The position numbers were made by a program, and so were the translations under genes. Below, piece by piece: positions 16,665 through 26,159 of a DNA stretch of 64,000 nucleotides. Each line of letters opens with the position of its first letter. Position 1 is the first letter of the stretch. Origin of the DNA: UBA6176 sp032119375 (GTDB taxonomy: Bacteria > Verrucomicrobiota > Verrucomicrobiia > Limisphaerales > UBA9464); NCBI GenBank assembly GCA_964430505.1, contig CAYSGH010000004.1, positions 47,885-111,884 on the forward strand, in the 5' to 3' direction. Below the pieces are notes generated by a model that had not been told where the DNA came from, did no database searches, and worked only from the letters and a program-made list of their open reading frames with translations.

Positions 16665-19600
16665 TCACTTCAACGACGTCAGGAACTCGACCACGTCGCG
16701 CAGCTCGCCGTCGGTCAGCAGCTCCGCCAAGCCTTCCGGCATCGCGGACAACCCACCCTCCGGCGGCCGGTAGCCCTCGGCATACGCGGCGTTGGGCGAG
16801 GTGATGGATTGCAGCAGGTACGCGCGGTCGTGCTTCCTCCCGATGCCGTCCAACGACGGCCCCACGATCCCGCCGTCGCCCGCCACCTTGTGGCAACGGA
16901 GGCATTGGACCTGCGGATGGTTCCGGAACAGGGCGCCGCCGCGGACGGCATCGCCGCCTCGCAGCACCAGCGTCTCGCGCAGAGCCGTCGCGGGCACGGT
17001 CGCCATCCAGCGGCCCAGCGATTCGCCGACGGCCGGGTTCGCATCCTTGCGCGCGCGCGCCGCCGACACGACGTCGAGCACCAGCTCCGGGTTCAACGCG
17101 CCGGAGCCCAGTTGCGCCACCCACGGCATCAATAGCGCGTCGGAATCCGTCGTCCCAATGCGTGCCAACGCCGCCAGCGCGGCCTGGCGCACCGGCACGG
17201 GGTTGGTCGTCTGCAACAGCCCGCGCAACGCGGGCAAGGCCGCGTCCGGCTCCAGCAACCCAAGGTGCGGCAACGCCGCCGCCCGCAGCCCGGCGTCCCC
17301 AGACGCCAGCGCCAGCCGGATGGCCTCCGGAGCCTGCAAGGCCCGCAGGCCCGCCAAGAAGCCCACGATCGCCGCCCGCACCTCGCCCGGGGCGTTCGTG
17401 GACTGGAAGTGCTCCAGCAACGGCTGCGCCGCCTCCTTCGTCCGGAGCCCGGCCGCCGCGTCCACCAACGCCCGTTGAACCAGCGCCGGGGCCGGCCCAC
17501 CCAGCACCACCACGCCCCGCTCGTCCGGCGTCATCGGGTTGAGGATCTCATCCGCCACCTTCAGGAACGCTCGCCGGGCCGACTCCACGCCGCGCCGCGC
17601 CGCCATGGCGTCCGCGTGCGTCAGGGACCGACCGAGGTCGGCGGCCAGGTCGGTCTTGGCGAGCGACTCGCCTCGGCCGGACGAGAACGCCGGGCGCCAC
17701 AGGCCGTTGACGCGGTCGAGCACGGGCGGTCGGCCCCAGTCGCCGAGGGCGCGCAGGGCCATGGCGCGGGACGCGGGCGGGGGATCCCTGCGCTTGGCGA
17801 ACGCGGCCAGCATTTGCGCGTGCAACGACGTGCCGAGGCGCGCGGCGGCGTCGATCACGCGCCCGTGCAATGGCGGGGCCAGGTCCACCCGCGTGATCAA
17901 CAGCGCAAGCGCCGGGTACCCCTCCACGACCGGCACGTCATGGATGGCCCGGCACGCCTCGGAGGCCACGCGTGCGTCGGCGTCGGACACGAGGTTGGTA
18001 AGCCACGGATGCCGGAGCCCGCGCAGGGTCCACGTGGCGGCCAACCGAACGGACGGGCTCGGATGCCGCGCGCGCGCGACGAGTTGCGGGCTGGGCGCGG
18101 CCTGCGCCCCTCCCCCGGCGGCCTGGGCCTTCTCGAACCGCAGCCCGTGCCGCACCACCGCGTGCATGAGGAATGGGTCGGAGGCGTCCGCACCGACGGC
18201 CATCGCCGTCGTGGACTCCAGGCCATGACGCAGCCCGGAGCCGAGGTTGACCAGCCCGGCGGCGTCCCGGGTTGCCGCGCGATCCGAGAGGAGGTTCACG
18301 GCGCGCCGGGCCGACTCCGCGTTGCGGGCGAGGGGCGCGCCTTGCAGGGAGCCGAGCGCCATCGCCGCCTTGAAGCGGACGCGCGGGCTTGCGTTGGTGG
18401 CGAGCCGAGCCAGCAACCCGTCCGCGTGCACCCAGCCGAGATCCCCCGCCAGTTCCGCCGCCGCCCCTTGCACCACGGGGTCCGAGTCCAACAAGAGCGG
18501 AAGCACGTCGTCGCATGGCTCGGCACGCGCCGCCGGGTCGGGCTCGCGCCGCAACACCTGCCCCAGCGCCCACAGCGCATGACGCCGCGCGAGGGACGAG
18601 CCCGGCCCGCGTGCCAGCATCGAGAGCGGGCGAACGGAGGCGCGGCCGCGCCGTGCCAACTCGAACTGGGCGTCCATCCGCACGCGCCGGTCCGCATGAC
18701 CGAGCAGCCCGAGCAGTTCCTTGGGCGACCTTCCGCCCATGCCCTCCGAAAGGAGCCGCCGAACCTCGGCCACGACGGCGGCCTCGGCCGGCGCGCGTTC
18801 CGCCGACGGCTGGATGCGATAGATGCGGCCCTTCATGGGCTGGCCCCATCCCGCCACCCAGTCGAGCACGTACACCGATCCATCCGGGCCGAAGTCCACG
18901 TCGGTGGGCCAGCAGCCCCACACGAACTTGTCGCGGCGGCCCACCTCAAAGGATGCGCCGCGCGGCCGGACGTCGAAGGACCAAACCCCGCCGGGGAAGT
19001 CGCAGTGCAGGAATTTCCCGCGCCATGCGTCGCCGAGGCCGGTGCCCGGGTAGAACGCGAGACCGCTCGGGCCCTGGGAGACGGTGCCGGCCAGGGGGAG
19101 GATGTTGTCCTTGCCGCCCTTCCACAGCTCCTCCTGCACCCACGGCCCGAACCCATCCTGGTGCTGGTAGCTGCAACGCCAGCCGTAGTCGCCGTCGCGC
19201 ACCAGGTGGAGGACGCGGCAGGGGTCGGCCCCGGCGGTGTCGTTGTCCACGGTCCACAGCTCGCCCTCGTCGTCGAAGGCCAGCTCCTGCGGGTTGCGAA
19301 GCCCCACGCAGAACACCTCGAGGCCGGACCCGTCTGGCTCGCACCGCAGCACCGACCCCATGTCGGGGAGGTCCATGACGCGGCCCTCGCGGTTGGTCAC
19401 GTGCAGGCCCCGGTCGCCCATGCTGACGTACAGCCGTCCGTCCGGCCCCATCGCAAGACCGTGCAAGTCGTGCCCGCTGACGCCGACATGCACCCCGAAG
19501 CCCGTCGCCAACGCCTCCCGTGCGACCGTCCCGGCCGACGTGGGCGTCAGCTTCCAAAGGTTCGGGATGTCCGCGAAGTAGATCGCGTCCCGCGTCGCCA

Positions 19601-20081
19601 AGACGCCCGCCGCCGTGCCGTCGCCCGGGGTGTTGAAGCCATCGGCGACCACTTCGGAATGGTCCGCGCGCCCGTCGCCGTCGCGGTCCTCGACGCGCCG
19701 CACGACCTCCGAGTCGCGCGTGAGCAGTTCGGGATCCACCGCCGCGAACTCCGCCTCCAGGTGCCGCACCCGGTCCTCCACGGTGCGAAAGGCAAGGTCC
19801 TGCAGCAGCCAGTTCGTCCGCTGCGTGATGTCGAAGACGGAGCGCGCCCACCGATGCGACTCGGCGACGAAGACGCGGCCGTTGGGGTCGAGGTGGAAGG
19901 CGACGCCATTGGAAAGCTGGGGCTCGGCGGCCCACACCGAGAGCCGGAGCCCCGGGGCCAGCGGCAGCTTCGACGCCTGCTCGGCGGCCGCTGCCAACGT
20001 GTTCGTGGCATGTTGCGACCTGACGGCCATCGCCCACGCCAACCCGACCAGGAGCCCGCCCCAACGCCAACGCATGGCCAT
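16665..20081 (-). CDS. PVC-type membrane-bound dehydrogenase with HEAT repeats and CxxCH
   Basis: An exported protein of about 1138 residues of the PVC-type heme-binding dehydrogenase family. A short signal peptide (RWRWGGLLVGLAWAMAV) is followed by a beta-propeller (PQR/GDH-like) with repeats such as GVAFHLDPNGRVFVAES, GLAMGPDGRLYVSMGD, LRNPQELAFDDEGELWTVDN and WPTDVDFGPDGSVYVLDWV. The Asp-rich EDRDGDGRADHSEVVAD resembles a calcium-binding loop. Tandem HEAT-like repeats fill about 470-1010. A C-terminal cytochrome c domain carries CLRCH near residue 1060 and ends with DGELRDVVEFLTSLK. Substrate is unknown; sugar or alcohol oxidation in the periplasm is the usual suggestion. The start at 20081 (or 20075) is picked from the signal peptide; upstream ATGs add an unlikely prefix. 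Confidence 0.88.
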   Translation of the reverse strand: MAMRWRWGGLLVGLAWAMAVRSQHATNTLAAAAEQASKLPLAPGLRLSVWAAEPQLSNGVAFHLDPNGRVFVAESHRWARSVFDITQRTNWLLQDLAFRTVEDRVRHLEAEFAAVDPELLTRDSEVVRRVEDRDGDGRADHSEVVADGFNTPGDGTAAGVLATRDAIYFADIPNLWKLTPTSAGTVAREALATGFGVHVGVSGHDLHGLAMGPDGRLYVSMGDRGLHVTNREGRVMDLPDMGSVLRCEPDGSGLEVFCVGLRNPQELAFDDEGELWTVDNDTAGADPCRVLHLVRDGDYGWRCSYQHQDGFGPWVQEELWKGGKDNILPLAGTVSQGPSGLAFYPGTGLGDAWRGKFLHCDFPGGVWSFDVRPRGASFEVGRRDKFVWGCWPTDVDFGPDGSVYVLDWVAGWGQPMKGRIYRIQPSAERAPAEAAVVAEVRRLLSEGMGGRSPKELLGLLGHADRRVRMDAQFELARRGRASVRPLSMLARGPGSSLARRHALWALGQVLRREPDPAARAEPCDDVLPLLLDSDPVVQGAAAELAGDLGWVHADGLLARLATNASPRVRFKAAMALGSLQGAPLARNAESARRAVNLLSDRAATRDAAGLVNLGSGLRHGLESTTAMAVGADASDPFLMHAVVRHGLRFEKAQAAGGGAQAAPSPQLVARARHPSPSVRLAATWTLRGLRHPWLTNLVSDADARVASEACRAIHDVPVVEGYPALALLITRVDLAPPLHGRVIDAAARLGTSLHAQMLAAFAKRRDPPPASRAMALRALGDWGRPPVLDRVNGLWRPAFSSGRGESLAKTDLAADLGRSLTHADAMAARRGVESARRAFLKVADEILNPMTPDERGVVVLGGPAPALVQRALVDAAAGLRTKEAAQPLLEHFQSTNAPGEVRAAIVGFLAGLRALQAPEAIRLALASGDAGLRAAALPHLGLLEPDAALPALRGLLQTTNPVPVRQAALAALARIGTTDSDALLMPWVAQLGSGALNPELVLDVVSAARARKDANPAVGESLGRWMATVPATALRETLVLRGGDAVRGGALFRNHPQVQCLRCHKVAGDGGIVGPSLDGIGRKHDRAYLLQSITSPNAAYAEGYRPPEGGLSAMPEGLAELLTDGELRDVVEFLTSLK

Positions 20082-20183
20082 AGCAAAGCCGAACCCGGGC
20101 CGTTCGGGGAGGGAGAAAGCGGGAGGCGGGGGGCGGGCGGTCATGTTGCCCTCCGGGCACGCCAACGCTGCCGCCGGCCCGGC

Positions 20184-21011
20184 CTAGTACCAGTACACGG
20201 TGTTGTTGCCGGGGCCGCCGAGGGCGCGGGCCTTGATTTGCATCTTGGGCCGGACGATGACGCTGCCGTCGGCCTGGCCGACGGGCTGGTCTGGGGTGAG
20301 GGCGAACTCGAGGAAGAGGCGGCTGGTCTTGGGGGCGTTGAAGCGGCCGAGGTGGCCCACGTCCCAGGTGACGGAGCCCGGGGTGTCGGAGACGCGGTGC
20401 GTGATGAAGGCGCGCGAGGAGTCGCATTCGTCGGCGGTCTTGGGCCATGCGGGCTCGACGTCGCCGGCGGCGGGGTCCTTGCTTCCCGACACGGACTGGA
20501 ACTTCATGCCCGGGAAGTTGGCCAGCCACATGTAGGGGGTATAGACGTTGCCGGCGGGCGTGTCCCATCCGCCGTAGTCGCGCGTGGTCTTGTCGGCGAA
20601 GTTCGTCATGCTGGCGTAGTTGAGCCACAGGCGGCCGAAGGTCTTCGCGGTGATGGGGCAGATGAGGATCTTGGTGTCCTGGACGTAACGCCCGCGGAGG
20701 GAGTCCACGATGCTGTCCTTGCGCCCGCCAGTGCGGTGGTAGTCCGGGCTGCCGTCGTCGTGTTGCTGGAAGCGGCCGCGGCTGTCGTCCGCGTACATGA
20801 TCTGGACGAGGTGCTGGCTGCGGATGTTGTTCACGCAGACGATGCGGCTGCCCTTGTACTTGGCCTTGGCGAGCGCGGGCAGGAGCATGCTGGCGAGGAT
20901 CGCGATGATGGCGATGACCACGAGGAGCTCGATGAGGGTGAAGGCGTCGGAGGGCGCGTGCGGGCGGGGTGATTCGCGGCGCCGCGCCATGCGGGAACCC
21001 AAGGGGATCAT
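20184..21011 (-). CDS. Pseudopilin-like protein, prepilin-type N-terminus
   Basis: A 275-residue protein with a long basic leader (MIPLGSRMARRRESPRPHAP). The prepilin peptidase site follows, with the type II secretion G-like helix DAFTLIELLVVIAIIAILA, then SMLLPALAKAKYKGSRIVCVNN. The rest is a beta-rich globular domain of the kind annotated 'type II secretion system protein' or DUF1559-like, greatly expanded in PVC bacteria. Start at 21011. It lies upstream of the PVC dehydrogenase gene on the same strand (102 bp gap) and is divergent from ftsK (93 bp). Whether it forms a pseudopilus or is a stand-alone surface protein cannot be told. Confidence 0.85.
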   Translation of the reverse strand: MIPLGSRMARRRESPRPHAPSDAFTLIELLVVIAIIAILASMLLPALAKAKYKGSRIVCVNNIRSQHLVQIMYADDSRGRFQQHDDGSPDYHRTGGRKDSIVDSLRGRYVQDTKILICPITAKTFGRLWLNYASMTNFADKTTRDYGGWDTPAGNVYTPYMWLANFPGMKFQSVSGSKDPAAGDVEPAWPKTADECDSSRAFITHRVSDTPGSVTWDVGHLGRFNAPKTSRLFLEFALTPDQPVGQADGSVIVRPKMQIKARALGGPGNNTVYWY

Positions 21012-21104
21012 GGCCTGATTGCGCCACCGGCCCCGGGAGGCGTCAAGGCCGCCGGGGGCCTTTGCCACTTGCCGCCAAAAATGGGCGGTTCATAAGCTGG
21101 CGGG

Positions 21105-24053
21105 GTGGCGCGAGGCGAATCAGAGCGGGAGGCACGAACCCATCCATGGGGCGACCTGAAGGCATGGCTGTTGATGTTCGTGGCGCTGGTCCTCCTGGTG
21201 GCGCTGGCCTCGTATGACCGGCGCGACCTGTCCGCGAACGCCGTCCCGGCCAATGCGACGCCGCACAACTTCATGGGGACGTTCGGGGCGCACCTGGCGT
21301 CCGTGTTGTTCTTCGCGCTGGGCGCGGCGGCCTTCACCCTGCCGGTCCTGGCGTTCGGCCTCGGGCTGGCGGGATTGATGCCGGGGCTCGCCTACCTGCG
21401 CTCGTGGCGATCCGCCTTGGGCATCGTGGCGCTGCTGCTGGCGGGCACGGGGTTGCTGGACTTGTTTTCGCCGTCGTTGCCTCCCCTCGGCGTGCGCCAT
21501 GAGTCGCTCTCCGCCGGCGGGGCGCTCGGCTACCTCCTCAACGCCGCCGTCTTCCGCCGCTTCTTCAACCCGACGGGCGCGTCCTTGTTCTATGGCGTCC
21601 TCTACTTTGTCGGTTTGCTGTTCCTGACGGACTTCCGACTCGTGGACTGGGTGCGGCAGGGCTTCCGGCGCGAGCCCCAGAACGACCAGGAACGGATGGC
21701 GGCCGAGCAGGCGGCCTTGCGCAAGCAGGAGAAGGAACTGCTCCGCAAGCAACGCGACCTCGCCCGTGCCATGGGCGAGGCCGGGGAAAAGGCCAGCCCG
21801 GCCGGCAAGTCGCGCGACGCCAAGGAGGAGGCCGTCCTCCCGGCAACCTCTCGCAAGGCGTCCCCCCGTGCGGACGACGGCGCGGCCGCGCACCGGGACG
21901 ACACGGCCAAGGAAGAGCCGCCCGCACCCGCGCCCCCCAGCTTCCCCGAGCCCACGGTGCGCGACCTCTCCGTTCCCGCGCCACGCCCGGCGGCGAAGGT
22001 GCTCGGCGTGGGCGACGTCATTCGTGCCGACGAAATCTCCCAGCCCGGCGCATCGGTTCATCCGCTGGACGGACCGGGCGAGGACGCATCCGTCGCGAAG
22101 CCGCGCCGCCGGTCGATCACGGACATGGTCCTGGGCCGGGCTCCGGCGGGCGGCGGCAACGGCTCCAAGGGCGCAGACGCCTCGGAGGGCACGGACGCGG
22201 AGGCGGGGGCAAGGGCTGACGCCGAGGCCGCCGACGGCACGGAGCCTGGAACCGACAGGGCCGAGGGCGCCGCGGAGCTGCCCGAGATGGACCGGGAGGG
22301 AACACCCGCCGGCACCCCGGACGCACGACCGGCCGGCGCGGCGGTGCCGGTGGTTGCCGCCTCGTCGATGGATGCGCCGCCCCGCCCGCCCCGTGCGGTG
22401 ATGCAGGTCCGGCGCAAGCCCATCACGGTGGCCAGCACGCCCATGATCGGGGACTACCAGTTGCCGGACATTGGGTTGCTGCACTTGCCGGACCCGACGG
22501 TGCGGGCGACGGAGACGAAGGAGGAGCTGGTGGCCAACGCGCGGCTGATGGTGCAGACGCTGGCCCAGTTCGGGATCGAGGTCGCCCCGGGCGACATCAC
22601 CAAGGGGCCGACGATCACCCGCTACGAGCTGCATCCGGCGCCCGGCGTGAAGCTGGAGAAGATCGCGGGCCTCACGAACAACATCGCGGCGGCGTTGAAG
22701 GCCGAGCGGCTGAACGTGCTCGCGCCCGTGCCGGGCAAGTCCTCCGTCGGCGTCGAGGTCCCCAACGCGGTGAAGACCAAGGTCATCATGCGCGACCTGC
22801 TGGAGTCCGACGAGTGGCGGCTTTCCAAGGCGCGGATTCCGCTGGCCCTGGGCAAGGACGTGTACGGGGTGCCGATCATCGCGGACCTTGCCGAGATGCC
22901 CCACGTGTTGATCGCGGGCTCGACGGGCTCCGGGAAGTCCGTGTGCATCAACACGATCATCGCGTCGTTGCTGTTCCGGTTCACGCCGGACCAGCTTCGG
23001 TTCGTGATGATCGACCCGAAGGTGGTGGAGCTGCAGCAGTACAACGCGCTCCCGCACCTGGTGGTGCCGGTGGTGACGGACCCGAAGAAGGTGATCCTCG
23101 CCTTGCGCTGGGTGGTGAACGAGATGGAGAAGCGCTACCAGATCTTCGCGCGGGTGGGCGTGCGGAACATCAAGGCCTTCAACGACCGTCCCAAGGACAA
23201 GGAGCCGGAGAAGGCCCCGGTCCGCCAGCCCGAGCTCCCGCTGGTCCAGAAGAAGGAGAAGGTGGAGCCGGGCGCCGATGGCTTCGCCGTGGAGGTGGAC
23301 GAGCAGATCGTGGTCCCGCGCGAGGAGGACATCGTCATCCCGGAGAAGCTCTCCTACATCGTGGTGATCATCGACGAGCTGGCGGACCTCATGCTGGTGG
23401 CCCCGGCGGACGTGGAGATGGCCATTGCGCGCATCACGCAGATGGCCCGTGCGGCGGGCATCCACTGCATCGTGGCCACGCAACGGCCGTCGGTGGACGT
23501 CATCACGGGCGTGATCAAGGCGAACATCCCGGCGCGCATCGCGTTCCAGGTGGCCGCGAAGGTGGACTCGCGCACGATCCTGGACCAGATGGGCGCGGAC
23601 AAGCTGCTGGGCAAGGGCGACATGCTCTACCTGCCGCCGGGATCCGGAAAGCTGATCCGCGCCCAGGGCGCGTTGATCACGGACCAGGAGATCGAGGGCG
23701 TCGTGCAGCACATCGCGCGGCAGGGCAAGCCCTCCTACGAGATGGAGATCCACAAGGCCTTGCAGAAGGCCCCGTCCTCGGCCGGATCCATGCCGCTCGA
23801 CCCGGACGCGGAGGAGGACGCCGCCGACGAGTCCATCATCGAGAAGTGCATCGACGTGATCCGGTCGGAGCGAAAGGCCTCGGTGTCGTTGCTGCAACGG
23901 CGCCTCAAGCTCGGCTACGGCCGCGCGGCGCGCCTGATGGACGAGCTGGAGGACCGCGGCATCGTCGGGCCCTCCAAGGGCGCAGAGCCGCGGGACATCC
24001 TGCTGGACCTGGAGGGCGGCGGCTACGACGGCGGCAACCAAAGCCTCGTGTGA
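21105..24053 (+). CDS. ftsK: DNA translocase FtsK
   Basis: Septal DNA pump that clears and aligns chromosome termini during division. It is a 982-residue protein starting at GTG 21105. About four transmembrane helices lie in residues 20-182 (e.g. LLMFVALVLLVALASY, ALGIVALLLAGTGLLDLF). A charged, Ala/Pro/Glu-rich linker spans about 190-440. The motor alpha/beta domains begin near IEVAPGDITKGPTITRYE, with Walker A GSTGSGKS near residue 605, Walker B-like VVIIDELADLM and IHCIVATQRPSVDVITG. The C-terminal winged-helix gamma domain closes it (SVSLLQRRLKLGYGRAARL, MDELEDRGIVGP). An insert rich in Lys/Glu/Pro lies between the two ATPase halves (around ERPKDKEPEKAP). It heads a plus-strand series of five genes. 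Confidence 0.97.
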   Translation: MARGESEREARTHPWGDLKAWLLMFVALVLLVALASYDRRDLSANAVPANATPHNFMGTFGAHLASVLFFALGAAAFTLPVLAFGLGLAGLMPGLAYLRSWRSALGIVALLLAGTGLLDLFSPSLPPLGVRHESLSAGGALGYLLNAAVFRRFFNPTGASLFYGVLYFVGLLFLTDFRLVDWVRQGFRREPQNDQERMAAEQAALRKQEKELLRKQRDLARAMGEAGEKASPAGKSRDAKEEAVLPATSRKASPRADDGAAAHRDDTAKEEPPAPAPPSFPEPTVRDLSVPAPRPAAKVLGVGDVIRADEISQPGASVHPLDGPGEDASVAKPRRRSITDMVLGRAPAGGGNGSKGADASEGTDAEAGARADAEAADGTEPGTDRAEGAAELPEMDREGTPAGTPDARPAGAAVPVVAASSMDAPPRPPRAVMQVRRKPITVASTPMIGDYQLPDIGLLHLPDPTVRATETKEELVANARLMVQTLAQFGIEVAPGDITKGPTITRYELHPAPGVKLEKIAGLTNNIAAALKAERLNVLAPVPGKSSVGVEVPNAVKTKVIMRDLLESDEWRLSKARIPLALGKDVYGVPIIADLAEMPHVLIAGSTGSGKSVCINTIIASLLFRFTPDQLRFVMIDPKVVELQQYNALPHLVVPVVTDPKKVILALRWVVNEMEKRYQIFARVGVRNIKAFNDRPKDKEPEKAPVRQPELPLVQKKEKVEPGADGFAVEVDEQIVVPREEDIVIPEKLSYIVVIIDELADLMLVAPADVEMAIARITQMARAAGIHCIVATQRPSVDVITGVIKANIPARIAFQVAAKVDSRTILDQMGADKLLGKGDMLYLPPGSGKLIRAQGALITDQEIEGVVQHIARQGKPSYEMEIHKALQKAPSSAGSMPLDPDAEEDAADESIIEKCIDVIRSERKASVSLLQRRLKLGYGRAARLMDELEDRGIVGPSKGAEPRDILLDLEGGGYDGGNQSLV

Positions 24054-24109
24054 GCATGGCACGCCCCGACGCACGCGTGGCGTCGTGCGATCTGCCTCCG
24101 CACCCCAAC

Positions 24110-24532
24110 ATGCAGCCCATGATCACCTACTCGACGACGCGGCCCGTATCGGTGGAGCAGTACGTCGGGCTGCTGCGCGCCTCCGGCCTTGCGCCGCGAC
24201 GGCCCGTGGAAGACGAGGCGGCCGTGGCCGACATGCTGCGCCATGCGCAGTTGATGGTGACGGCGTGGGACGGCGACCGGCTGGTGGGCGCGGCGCGGAC
24301 ATTGACGGACTTTTCCTACGTGGCCTACCTGGCGGACTTGGCGGTGGATGCGGGTTGCCAGCGACACGGGGTGGGGAGGCGGCTGATCGAGGAGACGCGG
24401 GCCGCGCTGGGGCCGAAGGCATGGCTGGTGTTGCTGGCGGCTCCCGCCGCGCAGGAGTACTACCCGCGGATCGGCTTCGCCCAGCACCCAAGCGCTTGGA
24501 CGCTGCGGGCGGAGGACCTGTTGACGCCGTGA
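24110..24532 (+). CDS. GNAT family N-acetyltransferase
   Basis: A 140-residue GNAT acetyltransferase. The body AQLMVTAWDGDRLVGAARTL, then YVAYLADLAVDAGCQRHGVGRRLIEET, contains the acetyl-CoA pyrophosphate-binding motif (Q/R-x-x-G-x-G/A as QRHGVG). EYYPRIGFAQHPSAW is the usual C-terminal 'FY...GF' part. The frame can start at 24056, 24110 or 24119; ITYSTTRPVS is the conserved-looking beginning, so 24110 or 24119 is preferred. The acceptor substrate is unknown. Its stop overlaps the fdhD start (GTGA), showing translational coupling. Confidence 0.88.
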   Translation: MQPMITYSTTRPVSVEQYVGLLRASGLAPRRPVEDEAAVADMLRHAQLMVTAWDGDRLVGAARTLTDFSYVAYLADLAVDAGCQRHGVGRRLIEETRAALGPKAWLVLLAAPAAQEYYPRIGFAQHPSAWTLRAEDLLTP

Positions 24533-25362
24533 ACGGCGAGGCCTCCATCCGCGCCGCCGTGCTCGCCTTCGAGCGGGCCTCCGGCTGGCGCGAGGTGACG
24601 GACGCCGTGGCCTCCGAGGAACCCCTGGAAATCCGGGTCGATACCCGGCCGGTGTCCGTGACGATGCGAACGCCAGGTCACGACGAGGAGCTGGCCGCCG
24701 GCTTCCTCGTGACGGAAGGGGTGCTGCGGTCCGGGGAGGAGATCGCGCGGTTCCACCGGCATCCGCGCAGCGCGACGGGCTCGGTGCTGGACGTGCAGTT
24801 GCAGCCGGACGTGTGCGTGGACCTGGGACGGCTGACGCGGCACGTGTTCGCGGCGTCGTCGTGCGGCCTGTGCGGGAAGGCGGCCATCGAGGCCGTGCGC
24901 GGGATGCATCCGCCGGTGGAGGACGACTTCGTCGTTGGGGAGGAATGGCTGCTGGGGTTGCCGGGCCGGATGCGGGAGGTGCAGGCGACGTTTGAGACGA
25001 CGGGTGGGCTTCATGCGGCGGCGTTGTTCGACGCGGCGGGCGGCAGCTTGCGGATGCTGCGCGAGGACGTGGGGCGGCACAACGCCGTGGACAAGGTCGT
25101 GGGCCACGAGGCCATGGCGGGCCGCCTGCCCGCAAGGCGAACGGCCCTGATGGTATCCGGGCGCCTGTCGTTTGAGATCCTCCAGAAGGCCTTGGCTGCG
25201 GGGATCGCACTGGTGGCAGCCGTGTCCGCGCCCTCGAGCCTCGCGGTGGAGTTCGCGCGGGAGTCGGGCCAGACGCTGGTGGGCTTCCTGCGCGAGGGCC
25301 GGTTCAACGTGTACGCCGGGCGCCAAAGGATCGGTGGTTGCGGCCCATCGGCTCCGAAATAG
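24529..25362 (+). CDS. fdhD: Formate dehydrogenase accessory sulfurtransferase FdhD
   Basis: Delivers sulfur from a cysteine desulfurase to the molybdenum cofactor of formate dehydrogenase. A 277-residue protein from GTG 24529, overlapping the GNAT stop by 4 bp. Family features: EEPLEIRVDTRPVSVTMRTPG, DEELAAGFLVTEGVL, the sulfur-relay loop SSCGLCGK with C112 and C115, GGLHAAALFD, LREDVGRHNAVDKVVG and SGRLSFEILQKALAAGI. All match FdhD well. No formate dehydrogenase, molybdenum-cofactor gene or desulfurase is in this window, so its client enzyme must be elsewhere. The frame could be extended upstream only through the GNAT gene. Confidence 0.95.
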   Translation: MNGEASIRAAVLAFERASGWREVTDAVASEEPLEIRVDTRPVSVTMRTPGHDEELAAGFLVTEGVLRSGEEIARFHRHPRSATGSVLDVQLQPDVCVDLGRLTRHVFAASSCGLCGKAAIEAVRGMHPPVEDDFVVGEEWLLGLPGRMREVQATFETTGGLHAAALFDAAGGSLRMLREDVGRHNAVDKVVGHEAMAGRLPARRTALMVSGRLSFEILQKALAAGIALVAAVSAPSSLAVEFARESGQTLVGFLREGRFNVYAGRQRIGGCGPSAPK

Positions 25363-25370
25363 ACTGAGGC

Positions 25371-26075
25371 GTGCGCGTGCCCACGTCCGTCGGGGTGATG
25401 ATCCTCAGCAACGCCGTCCTGTTTCCGGGGGCGATGCTGCCCCTGCGCATCTTCGAGCCGCGGTACCGGAGGATGCTGAAGGACGCGCTGGCGTCGCACC
25501 GGATGTTTTGCGTGGCGATGCAACGGCCCGGGAATACCCGGGAGACGCCGTTGCCGGTGGCGGGGCTTGGGGTGATTCGCTACGCGGTGCGGGACGAGGA
25601 CGGGACGTCGCGACTTCTGTTGCAGGGCATTGCGCGCGTGGAGCTGGGGCCCACGAAGCAGTACAAGCCCTATCGCCTCCAGGTGATTCGCCCGCTGTTG
25701 TGCGGGAAGGATAACGGGGAAACGCCCGAGGTGGACGCGCTGCGCTTCAAGGCGCTCGAGCTTGCGGAGCGGCGGCTGAACACGTCGCCGCCCGTGTCCA
25801 TGGACCTGTTCCAGAGCCTGGCCAACGAGGGCTTGGACATCGGCCCGGTCGCGGCCTGCATGAGGGCGCTGCGCTCGATCGCGAACCCCGGCCAACTCGC
25901 GGACGTGCTGGCCTTGCTGCTCGTCGAGGACGCCTTCTTCCGCCAGTTGATCCTGCAGGCCCACGACGTCGCGCATCGATATCGCAGCCTCGTGTACATC
26001 CTCGGCGAGGGTTTGTCCGGGGCCGACCCCGTGCCGCCACCCGACGCCCCAGGCTCCGGTGGCGAGGGGGTGTAG
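25371..26075 (+). CDS. LON peptidase substrate-binding domain protein
   Basis: A 234-residue stand-alone Lon N-terminal (LON substrate-binding) domain protein, without the ATPase or protease parts. The start resembles Lon N-domains: GVMILSNAVLFPGAMLPLRIFEPRYRRML with 'LFPG..LPL.IFE.RY..M' intact, then a beta-rich part (GLGVIRYAVRDEDG, LLLQGIARVEL) and a helical C-terminal half with DVLALLLVEDAFFRQLIL. Such proteins are common in bacteria; their role is not settled. It begins at GTG 25371, 8 bp past fdhD, and is probably in the same operon. Confidence 0.88.
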   Translation: MRVPTSVGVMILSNAVLFPGAMLPLRIFEPRYRRMLKDALASHRMFCVAMQRPGNTRETPLPVAGLGVIRYAVRDEDGTSRLLLQGIARVELGPTKQYKPYRLQVIRPLLCGKDNGETPEVDALRFKALELAERRLNTSPPVSMDLFQSLANEGLDIGPVAACMRALRSIANPGQLADVLALLLVEDAFFRQLILQAHDVAHRYRSLVYILGEGLSGADPVPPPDAPGSGGEGV

Positions 26076-26159
26076 CGGTCCGGGACCCTCCCGCGCCGCT
26101 CCGGCCTGCAGGTTCGCGGTTGAACCCGCCGGGGATCGTGGGAAAGCCTTGGAGCGCCG

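Noticed and set aside
17265..20972. 1235-residue plus-strand open frame
   Set aside because: It is antisense to the PVC dehydrogenase and pseudopilin genes; composition is Arg/His/Pro/Gly-rich with no domain, a normal by-product of high GC.
21062..21104. Sigma-70 promoter upstream of ftsK
   Set aside because: TTGCCA and TCATAA-like boxes exist but the spacing (22 or 15 bp) is poor, so I do not call it.
21120..24074. 984-residue minus-strand open frame opposite ftsK
   Set aside because: His/Arg/Leu-rich shadow of ftsK, which carries clear Walker motifs on the plus strand.
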